Shown here in pieces: positions 1-8,356 of a stretch of 64,000 bases of DNA (positions are counted from its first letter, which is position 1; the number at the start of each line of letters is the position of its first letter). The stretch lies in assembly GCF_024648885.1 (NCBI RefSeq), contig NZ_JANBBF010000014.1, forward strand, positions 186,001 to 250,000. Direction: 5' to 3'. The stretch is from Prauserella salsuginis (GTDB lineage Bacteria > Actinomycetota > Actinomycetes > Mycobacteriales > Pseudonocardiaceae). Under the pieces are notes generated by a model. It did no database searches, was not told where the DNA came from, and worked only from the letters and a program-made list of their open reading frames with translations. The position numbers and the translations under genes were made by a program.

Positions 1-59
1 CACCTCGTACCGCCGCACACTTCGGCACAACCGCGGTCGAAGGCCGATATCATGCATAG

Positions 60-71
60 ATATGTACATAT
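60..71. promoter_or_regulatory. 12-bp perfect palindrome, candidate Lrp operator
   Basis: ATATGTACATAT reads the same on both strands and lies in a short AT-rich island about 85 bases before the regulator's start codon. Lrp/AsnC proteins usually bind such AT-rich dyads near their own promoter, so this is a candidate autoregulatory site; that role is inferred. Confidence 0.35.
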
Positions 72-156
72 GAGCCCCAATCACGTAAGTTCATCCAAAT
101 CAGGCCTGAATTACCCAGCAACTAGGGCTGGGTGTGCACCCGCGGAGGAACTCAAC

Positions 157-1116
157 GTGCCGGAACTCAGCGACCTCGACCGCCGTATCGTCGCGGCGCT
201 GCAACTGGATGGCCGCAGCTCGTGGGCCGACGTCGCCAAACTGGCGGGCACCACGGAGAGCACGGCATCGCGCCGGGGTGGCCGACTGCTCGACGACGGC
301 ACCGTGCACGTGGTCGGCGTCGCGGATCCGCTCGTCTGCGGCCTCGGGCAACCCGTGCTGGTGCAGCTCGCCTGCGCCCCCGACTCCGTGCGGCACGTCG
401 TCGACACTCTGGCCGAACGCACCGACACGCGGTTTCTCACCATCACGACCGGCGATTGGGACGTCGTGACCGAACTGATCGTGCCGTCCCAGCACCAACT
501 GGTCACGACACTGATCGACGAGCTGGGAGCACTACCAGGCGTACATCGCTCGTCATCGGCGCTGATCACCAAGAACTTCACGATGCGCCACGACTGGAGT
601 CGCGACCTGCTCGGCGATGTCGATCACTCACCGGAGCCGGGCACCACGGACGCCCCGAACGGAGTGGAGCTCGACGACGTCGACCGTCGCCTCCTCGCGG
701 TGCTCGCGGAGGACGGCAGACGCCCGTACCGCGACATCGCGAAAACGCTCACGCTCGGCGAGACCGGCGTACGCCGGCGCGTGGAACGGCTCGTGGCCGA
801 GCGCGCCCTCGTGTTCAGCACGCTCGTCTCGCCCACGACGCTCGGTTTCCGCACCGAGCTGTTGCTCTGGCTCCGCGTGGCCGCCGATCGCCTCGACGAG
901 GTCGCCCAGCTCGTGGCGGCCCGGCCCGAGGTGCGGTACGTGTCCGCGACGGCAGGCTCGGCCGACCTCGTGTGCGAGGTCATCCTCCCGCAGCCCTCGG
1001 AGATCTACACCTTCACCACACGGGTGCTGGGCGCACTGCCCGGCATCCGCTCCATCGACGTGGCGCTCGAACTGGAGAACCACAAGCGCGCCTACCGGCC
1101 GTTCACGCTCGAATGA
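157..1116 (+). CDS. Lrp/AsnC family transcriptional regulator with duplicated domains
   Basis: A 319-residue regulator containing two consecutive Lrp/AsnC modules. Each has an N-terminal winged helix-turn-helix (LDRRIVAALQLDGRSSWADV near the start and DDVDRRLLAVLAEDGRRPYR near residue 170) followed by an effector-binding RAM-like domain. Single Lrp proteins are about 150 residues, so this is the double-length actinobacterial form. The reading frame is open from base 52, but GTG at 157 is preferred because GGAGGA ends 7 bases upstream. It sits 27 bases before the racemase gene on the same strand and probably controls the following catabolic operon in response to an amino acid or peptide, as family members commonly do. 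The ligand is unknown. Confidence 0.85.
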   Translation: MPELSDLDRRIVAALQLDGRSSWADVAKLAGTTESTASRRGGRLLDDGTVHVVGVADPLVCGLGQPVLVQLACAPDSVRHVVDTLAERTDTRFLTITTGDWDVVTELIVPSQHQLVTTLIDELGALPGVHRSSSALITKNFTMRHDWSRDLLGDVDHSPEPGTTDAPNGVELDDVDRRLLAVLAEDGRRPYRDIAKTLTLGETGVRRRVERLVAERALVFSTLVSPTTLGFRTELLLWLRVAADRLDEVAQLVAARPEVRYVSATAGSADLVCEVILPQPSEIYTFTTRVLGALPGIRSIDVALELENHKRAYRPFTLE

Positions 1117-1143
1117 GCCGGTCCAGACCATCCTGGAGGTCCG

Positions 1144-1926
1144 ATGCAGCTGACCTACCTGCTCCCAGCGCCGATGCACGTGACACCGCTCGGCGAAACC
1201 GAGATGCGACGCCGCGCCGACCTGCTCAAGCAGTGGGCAGGCGACGACACTCGCATCACCGTGACCGCCGTCGACCGGGGCCCGGCCTCGGTCGAGTCCG
1301 CCTACGAGGAATATCTGGCCGTTCCGGCGATGGGCACCGCACTGCGACGCGCCGAACACGACGGGGCCGATGCCGTCGTGCTCGGCTGCTTCGGCGATCC
1401 CGGACTCGACGGCCTGCGTGAGATCGCCAGCTCGCCGGTTGTCGGGCCCGCAGCCGCGGCGATGTCGCTGGCCTGCACGCTGGGCCACCGGTTCACGGTC
1501 GTCACCGTCGCCGACGGTGTCCGCCCGCTCCTGCGCCGGATCGCGTGGGAGACCGGCGTCCTCGACGCACTCCACGAGGTTCGCTCCGTGGAGCTGTCGG
1601 TTCTCGCCCTCAACTCCGACCACGATGCGGCTTACGCGGCGTTGCGCTCCGAATGCGCGAACGCCCTCGCCGCCGGCGAGGCCGACACCCTCGTCCTCGG
1701 CTGCATGAGCATGGGCTTCCTCGGCGCGGCCGAGCGGCTGACGGCGGAACTCGGCGTGCCCGTGATCAACCCGATCCGCGCCGCGATCCACCATGCGCAA
1801 ACGCTGCACCGCATGGGCCTGTCCCACAGCAGGCGCGCCTACCCCCGCCCACCCGCACTCGCCGACGACGTCGTCGACACCGGCCTGCTGCGCGAAGCGG
1901 AACACCCCATGGAGGTCACCGCATGA
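1144..1926 (+). CDS. Asp/Glu/hydantoin racemase family protein
   Basis: A 260-residue protein of the cofactor-independent Asp/Glu/hydantoin racemase superfamily. The two cysteines expected to act as acid/base pair are visible: Cys82 in VVLGCFGDPG and Cys187 in LVLGCMSMG, each in the usual strand-turn context. Such enzymes invert the alpha carbon of amino acids or hydantoins; the substrate cannot be told from sequence. GGAGGT precedes the ATG by 4 bases. The stop overlaps the next start (ATGA), so it is translationally coupled to the exported protein. Its position beside a dipeptidase and a symporter suggests conversion of D- or L-amino acids released from imported peptides; this is inference. 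Confidence 0.85.
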   Translation: MQLTYLLPAPMHVTPLGETEMRRRADLLKQWAGDDTRITVTAVDRGPASVESAYEEYLAVPAMGTALRRAEHDGADAVVLGCFGDPGLDGLREIASSPVVGPAAAAMSLACTLGHRFTVVTVADGVRPLLRRIAWETGVLDALHEVRSVELSVLALNSDHDAAYAALRSECANALAAGEADTLVLGCMSMGFLGAAERLTAELGVPVINPIRAAIHHAQTLHRMGLSHSRRAYPRPPALADDVVDTGLLREAEHPMEVTA

Positions 1927-2603
1927 CGAGAAGAACCGTCATACCCGTGGTGTTCGCCGTCGGCGCGATGCTCGGTATCGCCTCACCGGCGGCCGCCCAG
2001 GAGGAATCCGCAACGACCACCCTCACGCGTGCGGACGTCTCGGTCACGATGAACGACGGCGCCGACGATGTCCTGCGCGCGACCTACGAGCTCGGCGAAC
2101 CCACGACCGAGGCGACGCCGGTCACGCTGCTCCTGCTCCCCCGAGACAACGCCGAGATCACGGAACTCACCGCGGTGAGTGGGCTGACCGAGCTGGGTCC
2201 GACGAACGGGATCCGCGCCGACGCCACGCTTCCCGCGGGAACCTCGGAGTACACAGTGGAGCAACGCGTACGGCGCGCGGACGGCGAACACGGCCTGCCA
2301 CTGGCGATCCCCGACATCGCAACCGCCCGCACCGCGAACGTGAACATCGAGATCACGCTGCCGCCGGGAATGCGGCTGACCGGTGATTCCCTGCCGTCGT
2401 ACAACTCCGGCACCTCCGATGACGATCGGACCGTGCTGCACCACCGCGGCCATTCGCTCCCGTCCGTACTGGTCGCGGAGTACGGGAACACCTCACGGGC
2501 CTCGATCGGGTTCTGGTCGTCGACGGTCGGCCTCGTGCTCGTCACCGTCGTCATCATCGCCTGGGCTTACCACAGCTTCCGAAAGGAGCGTGTCCGCAGG
2601 TGA
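1923..2603 (+). CDS. exported membrane-anchored protein of unknown function
   Basis: A 226-residue protein starting at the ATG that overlaps the racemase stop codon. It has a signal peptide (basic MTRR, hydrophobic core, AQ-like cleavage region about residue 25), a beta-rich extracytoplasmic domain of about 160 residues with many Thr/Val strands, and one C-terminal membrane helix (about residues 196-216) followed by a basic tail KERVRR. No family is recognised. The topology is that of a single-pass membrane protein with its domain outside the cell. Coupling to a racemase upstream and to a tiny membrane peptide and symporter downstream suggests a substrate-capture or assembly partner for the transporter, which is inference. 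Confidence 0.7.
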   Translation: MTRRTVIPVVFAVGAMLGIASPAAAQEESATTTLTRADVSVTMNDGADDVLRATYELGEPTTEATPVTLLLLPRDNAEITELTAVSGLTELGPTNGIRADATLPAGTSEYTVEQRVRRADGEHGLPLAIPDIATARTANVNIEITLPPGMRLTGDSLPSYNSGTSDDDRTVLHHRGHSLPSVLVAEYGNTSRASIGFWSSTVGLVLVTVVIIAWAYHSFRKERVRR

Positions 2604-2752
2604 ACGCGCTCGCATCCGCAACCCTGATCACCCCGTTCGGCGTGCCGTTCGACACGGCCGTCATCGCCGGAATCGTACTCACGATCCTCAGCGTCGCGCT
2701 CGCCGGCCGGAGGCCCCGGAAGACAGCCGACCGCGACGGCGGTGATCGGTGA
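2600..2752 (+). CDS. 50-residue single-pass membrane peptide, coupled to symporter
   Basis: A short gene starting at GTG 2600 (overlapping the previous stop as GTGA) and ending at TGA 2750-2752, which overlaps the symporter's ATG (TGATG). The product has one hydrophobic segment (TAVIAGIVLTILSVALAG, about residues 19-36) and a basic tail rich in Arg, Lys and Asp. Third positions are G or C in most codons, as in its neighbours. No family is recognised. Some SSS and SNF symporters have small accessory membrane subunits (for example the DUF997/YhdT-type partner of PanF), and this gene is placed exactly where such a subunit would be. The functional role is inferred. Confidence 0.6.
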   Translation: MNALASATLITPFGVPFDTAVIAGIVLTILSVALAGRRPRKTADRDGGDR

Positions 2753-4221
2753 TGGATTTCCGCACCGCATTCCTCCTGCTGCTGACCGGCTTCCTCATCG
2801 TGCTCGTGTTCGAAGGCTGGCGGTCGTATCGCGCCAGCAGCGGCGAGGAGGACTACTTCGTGGCGGGCCGCAAGGTCGGCGCGTGGGCCGGTGGCGCCAG
2901 CATCGCCGCCACCCAGATGAGCGCGGGCACCTTCGTCGGCACCGTCGGGATCCACTACCTCACCGGCGCGTCGTTCATGTGGGGCTGGGCGGGTATCTGG
3001 GTCGCGTTCCTGATCGCCGCGTACGTCATCGCGCCGCGGCTACGCCGGTACGCACACGAGCGCAACGCCCTGACCTTCCCGGACTTCATCGCCGACCGCT
3101 TCGGCGGCAAAATCCCCCGCGCCGTGATCTCCGTGCTGCTGGTTCTGTCCTATCTCGTGTTCATGTCGGCGCAGTATCAGGCGGGCGGCGTCATCCTCGA
3201 AACCGCGTTCGGTATCCCGTTCTACTGGGGTGCGGTGATCCTGATGGTCCTCGTCGTGGCATACACGGTGATCGGCGGCATGACCGCGGTGATCCGCACC
3301 GACTTCCTGCAGCAGATCATGATGGCCATCGGCATCGTCGTCGGCCTGCCGCTGCTCATCAGCCACGCCGGCGGGTTCTCGGCGCTCACGGAATCGCTGC
3401 CCGCGATCGCGCCTGACTTCATCGGCTGGAGCTTCGGCTGGAGGGAGATCGGCGGCTTCTGGCTGGGATTCGGGTTGGCCGCACTGTGCGCGCCGTATCT
3501 GCTGCTGCGGTTCTATGCGATGCCCGACGACCGCACATGCCGCCGGGCATCCGGGGTTGCACTGTTCTTCGTGCTGCTCACCGGGATCTGCATCGGCGTC
3601 GCAGGAATGGTCATGCGGGTGCTGTACCCGAACCTTTCCATCGCCGACGCGGCGTCGACCGTGCTGTCGTCCGAGGTACTTCCCCCGTTCGTCGGCGCGC
3701 TGCTGCTCACCGCGGTCGTCATGGCCGTACTGAGCACAGTGGACTCCGTGCTGCTCGTGGCGGGACCGGCGATCTCGCATGACATCTACACGGCCCTGAT
3801 CCGGCCGGGCACGTCCGAACGGGAGCGGACACGCATCAACCGCTGGGCGACGCTCGTGATCGGCGCCCTCCCGGTGCTGCTCACGCTGCAGGAACTCGAC
3901 ATCGTTCAGTTCGTCGTCCTCAGCTACGCCGCGCTGCTCGGCAGCACGGTCACGGCCCCGATCCTGCTGGGGCTGTACTGGCGGCGGGCCACCCGCGTCG
4001 GTGCCGTCTGCGCGATGGTTGCGGGCTTCGGCACGTGCCTGGCCTGGTACGTGCTCGGCAGTCCCGTCGTCGAACCGATCGTTCCCGGCGTGGCCGCCGG
4101 CTTCGCGGGCATGATCATCGGCTCGCTCGCGACCAAGCCGATGCGCCCCGACGACCTGACGCTCTTCTTCGACAACCCCACTCGACCCCCCGAGGACCAC
4201 GGGGCCGTCACCACGGCCTGA
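2752..4221 (+). CDS. sodium:solute symporter (SSS family)
   Basis: A 489-residue polytopic membrane protein with about 13 hydrophobic segments. Family features include the N-terminal EEDYFVAGRKVGAWAGG stretch (about residues 30-46) followed by the discontinuous TM1 region SIAATQMSAGTFVG, and the ALTFPDFIADRFGGK motif near residue 105. SSS proteins use a sodium or proton gradient to import sugars, amino acids, carboxylates or peptides. ATG 2752 is chosen because it overlaps the preceding stop; an in-frame GTG lies just upstream at 2749. It is followed 29 bases later by a dipeptidase, so an amino-acid or dipeptide-like substrate is plausible, though not shown by the sequence. Confidence 0.88.
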   Translation: MDFRTAFLLLLTGFLIVLVFEGWRSYRASSGEEDYFVAGRKVGAWAGGASIAATQMSAGTFVGTVGIHYLTGASFMWGWAGIWVAFLIAAYVIAPRLRRYAHERNALTFPDFIADRFGGKIPRAVISVLLVLSYLVFMSAQYQAGGVILETAFGIPFYWGAVILMVLVVAYTVIGGMTAVIRTDFLQQIMMAIGIVVGLPLLISHAGGFSALTESLPAIAPDFIGWSFGWREIGGFWLGFGLAALCAPYLLLRFYAMPDDRTCRRASGVALFFVLLTGICIGVAGMVMRVLYPNLSIADAASTVLSSEVLPPFVGALLLTAVVMAVLSTVDSVLLVAGPAISHDIYTALIRPGTSERERTRINRWATLVIGALPVLLTLQELDIVQFVVLSYAALLGSTVTAPILLGLYWRRATRVGAVCAMVAGFGTCLAWYVLGSPVVEPIVPGVAAGFAGMIIGSLATKPMRPDDLTLFFDNPTRPPEDHGAVTTA

Positions 4222-4250
4222 GCCGCTACCCCTGGAAGGAGAACATCCAC

Positions 4251-5465
4251 ATGTCACAGAAGAGCGGTGCGCAGCCTTTGCGTTATCAGGGCTACCGATC
4301 TTTCGACCACCTCACCCCCGGTGAGGACTATCGCGAGTTCACGCTGGCGAAGGAGATCGGCCGGGTTCCCTCACGAGGACCTGAGCTCTCGGATGCGCAG
4401 CGAAGCCGGGTCGCACAGCTGCTGGCAGACAACACCGTGATCTCGCTGCACGACCACACCAGCGTGTTCCCCGAGGACATCACCGAGACCTTCGACTACA
4501 ACCGCACCGGCAGGCACCACACCGGCTACGAGGGTCTTTCGCTGTCCGGTATCGACGCCGTCTTCGAGAACTTCATGGACGGCACCTGCTGCATCACCTC
4601 GCAGATGGGGTGGAAGTGGGAAGACGTGCTCGTCGATCTGGGCATGCGCTACTCCGATATCGCGAAGCAGGACTTCGTGATCAGGGCCGAGCGCGTCAGC
4701 GACATCGCGGCAGCGCGCGCGAACGGCCAGATCGCGCTCGTGCCCGCGCTCGAGGCGGCGACGCCGATCCAGAACGAGGTCGACCGCCTCGATGTGCTCT
4801 ACGGGTTCGGCGTACGTCAGTCGGGTATCGCCTACAGCGAGTCCAACACCCTGGGCACCGGGTTGCGGGAACGTCACGACGGCGGGCTCACCTATTTCGG
4901 TGAGAAGGCCGTGCAGCGCATGAACAAACTCGGCATCGCCATCGACGTGTCGCACTCCGGCGACCGCACGAGCATGGACACGATCAAGGCGTCGAAGGCA
5001 CCGATCTTCATCACTCACGCGGGAGCTCGCTCGGTGTGGCCCACCAAGCGTATGAAGCCCGACGACGTGATCATCGCCTGCGCGGAGCGTGGCGGCGTGA
5101 TCGGCATCGAGGCGGCGCCGCACACCACCATGAGCACCAACCATCCGGCCCACAACCTCGATGCGTTCATGGAGCACTTCACCTACTGTGTCGACCTGGT
5201 CGGCATCGACCACGTGGCGTTCGGGCCGGACACACTCTTCGGCGACCACGTCGGCCTCCACGACACCTTCGCCAAGCACCTGTCGATCTCCGCGGCGCAC
5301 GACGGCCCCGAGTTCGACAAGGTCGAGTACGTCGACGGCATCGAGAACCCCGCCGAGGAGTTCCACCACATCACCGGATGGCTCGTCGCGCACGACTACT
5401 CGGACGACGAGATCGCGAAGGTGCTCGGCGGCAACATCCTGAGGGTGCTCGACCAGGTGTGGTAA
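4251..5465 (+). CDS. membrane-dipeptidase-like metallopeptidase (M19)
   Basis: A 404-residue amidohydrolase-fold peptidase of the M19 (renal dipeptidase) family, which hydrolyses dipeptides, often with D-residues at the second position, using two metals. Candidate ligands are His67 and His69 (LHDHT), Glu168 (PALEAA), His235 (IDVSHSG), His256 (FITHAGAR) and Asp327 (AFGPD). The first ligand motif here is HxH, whereas the classic family has HxD. No signal peptide is seen, so it is cytoplasmic and could act on peptides brought in by the symporter. GGAAGGAG precedes the ATG. The gene ends the operon and is followed by a hairpin. Substrate identity is unknown. Confidence 0.85.
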   Translation: MSQKSGAQPLRYQGYRSFDHLTPGEDYREFTLAKEIGRVPSRGPELSDAQRSRVAQLLADNTVISLHDHTSVFPEDITETFDYNRTGRHHTGYEGLSLSGIDAVFENFMDGTCCITSQMGWKWEDVLVDLGMRYSDIAKQDFVIRAERVSDIAAARANGQIALVPALEAATPIQNEVDRLDVLYGFGVRQSGIAYSESNTLGTGLRERHDGGLTYFGEKAVQRMNKLGIAIDVSHSGDRTSMDTIKASKAPIFITHAGARSVWPTKRMKPDDVIIACAERGGVIGIEAAPHTTMSTNHPAHNLDAFMEHFTYCVDLVGIDHVAFGPDTLFGDHVGLHDTFAKHLSISAAHDGPEFDKVEYVDGIENPAEEFHHITGWLVAHDYSDDEIAKVLGGNILRVLDQVW

Positions 5466-5473
5466 CAGGACGC

Positions 5474-5522
5474 GGTCGTGGGTATTCCGGGGTCGTTGTC
5501 ACCGCTCCGGACACCCACGACC
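5474..5522 (+). terminator. hairpin after the dipeptidase operon
   Basis: Ten-base perfect arms (GGTCGTGGGT and ACCCACGACC) flank a 29-base loop that can pair further inside, 8 bases after the dipeptidase stop. There is no T-run, as usual in high-GC actinobacteria. It is a candidate operon end. Confidence 0.5.
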
Positions 5523-5526
5523 GTGC

Positions 5527-5588
5527 CCGAGAACTAGAGCGTCCGAGAACTAGAGCGCCCGAGAACAGAGCGCCCGAGAACAGAGCGT
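5527..5588. repeat. four tandem 15-16-bp repeats
   Basis: Four head-to-tail copies of CCGAGAAC(TA)GAGCG[T/C]: units at 5527-5542, 5543-5558, 5559-5573 and 5574-5588. The first two carry an extra base pattern (CTAGAG) and the last two read CAGAG. The rest of the 435-base gap from 5466 to 5900 contains no convincing gene on either strand. Confidence 0.8.
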
Positions 5589-5900
5589 CGCGGCCCATCG
5601 TGCGGAACGGGCCGATCATCACGACAACGCCGGCCCCGGCGCGGTGGGCACGAGTTGTGGCGCCGCCCCGACTCGGGAGCGACTTCGCCGGTGCCCCGAG
5701 TCGGGTCTGCAACGAATGGAAACAGCGCCGACAAGGGACTCCTCACCTGCACTGTGACGGTAGACGCCGTATCCGCCCCTCTCCAGGTCGTCCGATCCGG
5801 GTTCGTCATGACCGGCCCGGATCGGGCGTTCCAGGCCCGAACGCCGCGAGGCCGTCGCCGTGCGGCGGAACAAATCTCGTCGTGCGGCGTTGCACCGGTA

Positions 5901-6923
5901 GTGAAGAAGATCGGGTTCCTGTCTTTCGGCCACTGGTCCGACGCGCCGCACTCGCAGACACGCTCGGCCTCGGACGCGTTGCTTCAGGCGATCGAGCTCG
6001 CCGTCGCGGCGGAGGAGCTCGGGGCCGACGGCGCCTACTTCCGCGTCCACCACTTCGCGAGGCAGCACTCGTCGCCGTTTCCGCTGCTGGCCGCGATCGG
6101 CGCGCGCACGAGCCGCATCGAGATCGGCACCGGCGTGATCGACATGCGCTACGAGAATCCGCTCTACACAGCCGAGGACGCCGGCTCCGCCGACCTCATC
6201 GCGGGCGGGCGGCTGCAGCTCGGCATCAGCCGCGGGTCGCCCGAGCAGGTCGTCGACGGCTGGCGCTACTTCGGCTTCGAGCCCCGGGAGGGCGCGAGCG
6301 ACGCGGACATGGCCCGCGAGCACACCGAGACGCTGCTCTCGACCCTCGAGGGCAAGGGCTTCGCGCGGCCACACCCGCGCCCCATGTTCCCCAACCCGCC
6401 CGGTCTGCTGCGCGTCGAGCCGCATTCGGACGGCCTGCGCGAGCGCGTCTGGTGGGGCTCGGGCTCCAACGCCACGGCGGAGTGGGCGGCACGGCTCGGC
6501 ATGAACCTGCAGAGCTCGACGCTCAAGGACGACGAGAGCGGCGAGCCGCTGCACGTCCAGCAACGCAAACAGATCGAGGCCTACCGCGAGGCGTGGCACG
6601 CGGCAGGACACGAACGCACACCGCGAGTCTCGGTCAGCCGCAGCATCTTCCCCATCGTCAGCGACCTCGACGACATGTACTTCGGCGACGCAGGCGAGTC
6701 CGAGGACAAGGTCGGCTACCTCGATGCGGGCACCCGCGCCGTCTTCGGGCGCTCGTACGCCGGTGAGCCGGACGTGCTCGTCAAGCGGCTGGCCGAGGAC
6801 GAGGCGATCGCTGCCGCCGACACGCTGCTCGTCACCGTGCCCAACCAGCTCGGGGTCGACTACAACGCGCATATCCTCGGCAGCATCCTCACCCACGTGG
6901 CGCCGGCACTCGGCTGGCACTGA
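5901..6923 (+). CDS. luciferase-like monooxygenase (LLM) family protein
   Basis: A 340-residue flavin/F420-dependent oxidoreductase of the bacterial luciferase superfamily (TIM barrel). It begins KKIGFLSFGHW, has the family stretch ELGADGAYFRVHHFARQHSS, and shows IEIGTGVIDMRYENPLY and GGRLQLGISRGSPEQV, the usual LLM core strands and phosphate-binding region. GTG 5901 is chosen because homologous proteins start right at the KKIGFLS strand; the frame is open further upstream without support. Members oxidise or reduce small organic molecules with reduced flavin or F420, and the substrate cannot be predicted. It stands alone, 74 bases before a DUF72 gene. Confidence 0.82.
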   Translation: MKKIGFLSFGHWSDAPHSQTRSASDALLQAIELAVAAEELGADGAYFRVHHFARQHSSPFPLLAAIGARTSRIEIGTGVIDMRYENPLYTAEDAGSADLIAGGRLQLGISRGSPEQVVDGWRYFGFEPREGASDADMAREHTETLLSTLEGKGFARPHPRPMFPNPPGLLRVEPHSDGLRERVWWGSGSNATAEWAARLGMNLQSSTLKDDESGEPLHVQQRKQIEAYREAWHAAGHERTPRVSVSRSIFPIVSDLDDMYFGDAGESEDKVGYLDAGTRAVFGRSYAGEPDVLVKRLAEDEAIAAADTLLVTVPNQLGVDYNAHILGSILTHVAPALGWH

Positions 6924-6997
6924 GCGCGGGGCGACAGGCATAGCGCGTAGTCATCGACGGGTGGCGGCGTCGATGACGGTCGAAGGGAGCTGATCGG

Positions 6998-7849
6998 GTG
7001 GCACGTCTTCATGTCGGCTGTGCGATGTGGACACACCAGGCCTGGCAGGGCCGGTTCGTGCCGCCGTCGTTGCCGGCCGCGCGACGCCTGCGTGCCTACG
7101 CCGGCTGGTGCAACGCGGTCGAGGGCAACACCACCTTTTACGCCACGCCCACGCGCGAGGCCGTCGCGGGCTGGGCGGCCCAAACCGACTCCGACTTCCG
7201 GTTCGTGCTGAAACTGCCGAAGATCGCCACGCACGAGCGCAGGTTCGCCGGCGTCGAGGCCGAGATGCGCGCGTTCCTCGACGCGATCGAACCGCTGGGC
7301 GAGCGCGCGGTGCTGTGGACACAGCTGCCGCGGTCGTTCGGCCCGCCTGCGCTCGACGCGCTCGGCCGGTTCCTGCGCAGGCTCCCGCCCGACCTCCCGC
7401 GTGCGGTCGAGGTGCGAGATCCCGTGTTCTTCACCGACGCCGACGCAGCCTCCCGACTCGAGGCCACGCTCACGGGCGCGAACGCCGAGTGGGTCCCCTT
7501 CGACACGACCCTGCTGTTCCGCAGCCCGCCGACCAGTGACGCCGAACGGGAAGCGTGGAGCCAGAAACCACGGCTGCCGCGGCGAACACGCGCGCTGACC
7601 GACCGGCCGATCGTGCGCTACCTCGGCAGGGACGCGGTCGACGAGACGATCGCGGGCTGGGAGCCGTGGACCACGGTGGTAGCCGACTGGCTACGCGAGG
7701 GCCGCTCACCCACGGTCTTCCTGCACACTCCCGACAACCGCGACGCGCCCATGCTGGCCCGCCGATTCCACCACGATGTCCGAACCCTGGTGCCCGACCT
7801 CGACCCGTTGCCCGAGCCGGAGCCGGTCGAACCGGCAACCCTGTTCTGA
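6998..7849 (+). CDS. DUF72 (YecE-like) protein
   Basis: A 283-residue DUF72/YecE family protein. The N-terminal HVGCAMWTHQAWQGRFVP strand-loop, the EGNTTFYATPT motif and the DFRFVLKLPKIATHERR strand are characteristic of this TIM-barrel family, and the C-terminal VFLHTPDNRDAPMLARRF is the usual HxPDN-like end motif. The biochemical function of DUF72 proteins is not established; links to metal or iron-sulfur chemistry have been suggested. The start is GTG 6998 with GAAGGGAG upstream. It is transcribed with the LLM gene in the same direction, but no functional link is evident. Confidence 0.85.
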   Translation: MARLHVGCAMWTHQAWQGRFVPPSLPAARRLRAYAGWCNAVEGNTTFYATPTREAVAGWAAQTDSDFRFVLKLPKIATHERRFAGVEAEMRAFLDAIEPLGERAVLWTQLPRSFGPPALDALGRFLRRLPPDLPRAVEVRDPVFFTDADAASRLEATLTGANAEWVPFDTTLLFRSPPTSDAEREAWSQKPRLPRRTRALTDRPIVRYLGRDAVDETIAGWEPWTTVVADWLREGRSPTVFLHTPDNRDAPMLARRFHHDVRTLVPDLDPLPEPEPVEPATLF

Positions 7850-7891
7850 CAACACGGGTGCGCTCACCGCAGCACGAGCGCGCCGCGAACG

Positions 7892-8195
7892 TCTACCGAT
7901 CAGACGGGGATCAGTGAACGAGATCGGCTTGCCGGCGGCGTGGGCATACGCGATCTCCCTAGTCGTGGACTCGCCAACGTAGCCACCGGGTCGACGCCCG
8001 GAACCCGGTCAGCCAGGTCGATCTTGCACAGGTGGCGGGCGTCTGACGAAGCCTGCTGCTCATCGTTGATCAACTCGTCTGTTTCGCCAGGCGCGACGAC
8101 GATGACACCCTGCGAACGTTGGATCACGGTTCGCCGCGCGCATCTCGTCTGCGAACCGGGCAGCCGCAGATGCAAACGATCTCAGGTCTGTCGAG
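7892..8195 (-). pseudogene. frameshifted nucleoside 2-deoxyribosyltransferase-like gene
   Basis: Reading the minus strand, four blocks in shifting frames together spell a protein of the nucleoside 2-deoxyribosyltransferase-like fold: PEIVCICG (about 8186-8163), ARFADEMRAANRD (about 8160-8122), VIVVAPGETDELINDEQQ with HLCKIDLADRV (about 8112-7990), and GGYVGESTTREIAYAHAAGK (about 7982-7923). At least three frameshifts separate them; the last is explained by loss of one C in the run coding VDPGG. The order of blocks and the YVGEST.REIAYA signature match a compact family of about 110 residues. Several independent shifts argue for decay rather than a single sequencing error. No recognisable gene was found between here and the Nudix remnant. 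Confidence 0.6.
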
Positions 8196-8356
8196 CACAG
8201 CCCTACAGTTGCGGGCTGGAATACCAGGCGGCGCTCTCCGCAATGTCCGAGGGCAGCCGCGACACGCGCTCAGCCTTGGTCGGGATCGACCAGTTGACCG
8301 TGGACGCCGGTCGCCGATGCCGGCCTCGCGGCAGCGGGGTGCGATGACGCACCGGC

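Noticed and set aside
8195-8356. Fragments in several frames between the pseudogene and the Nudix remnant
   Set aside because: No block long enough to assign to a family could be read on either strand.
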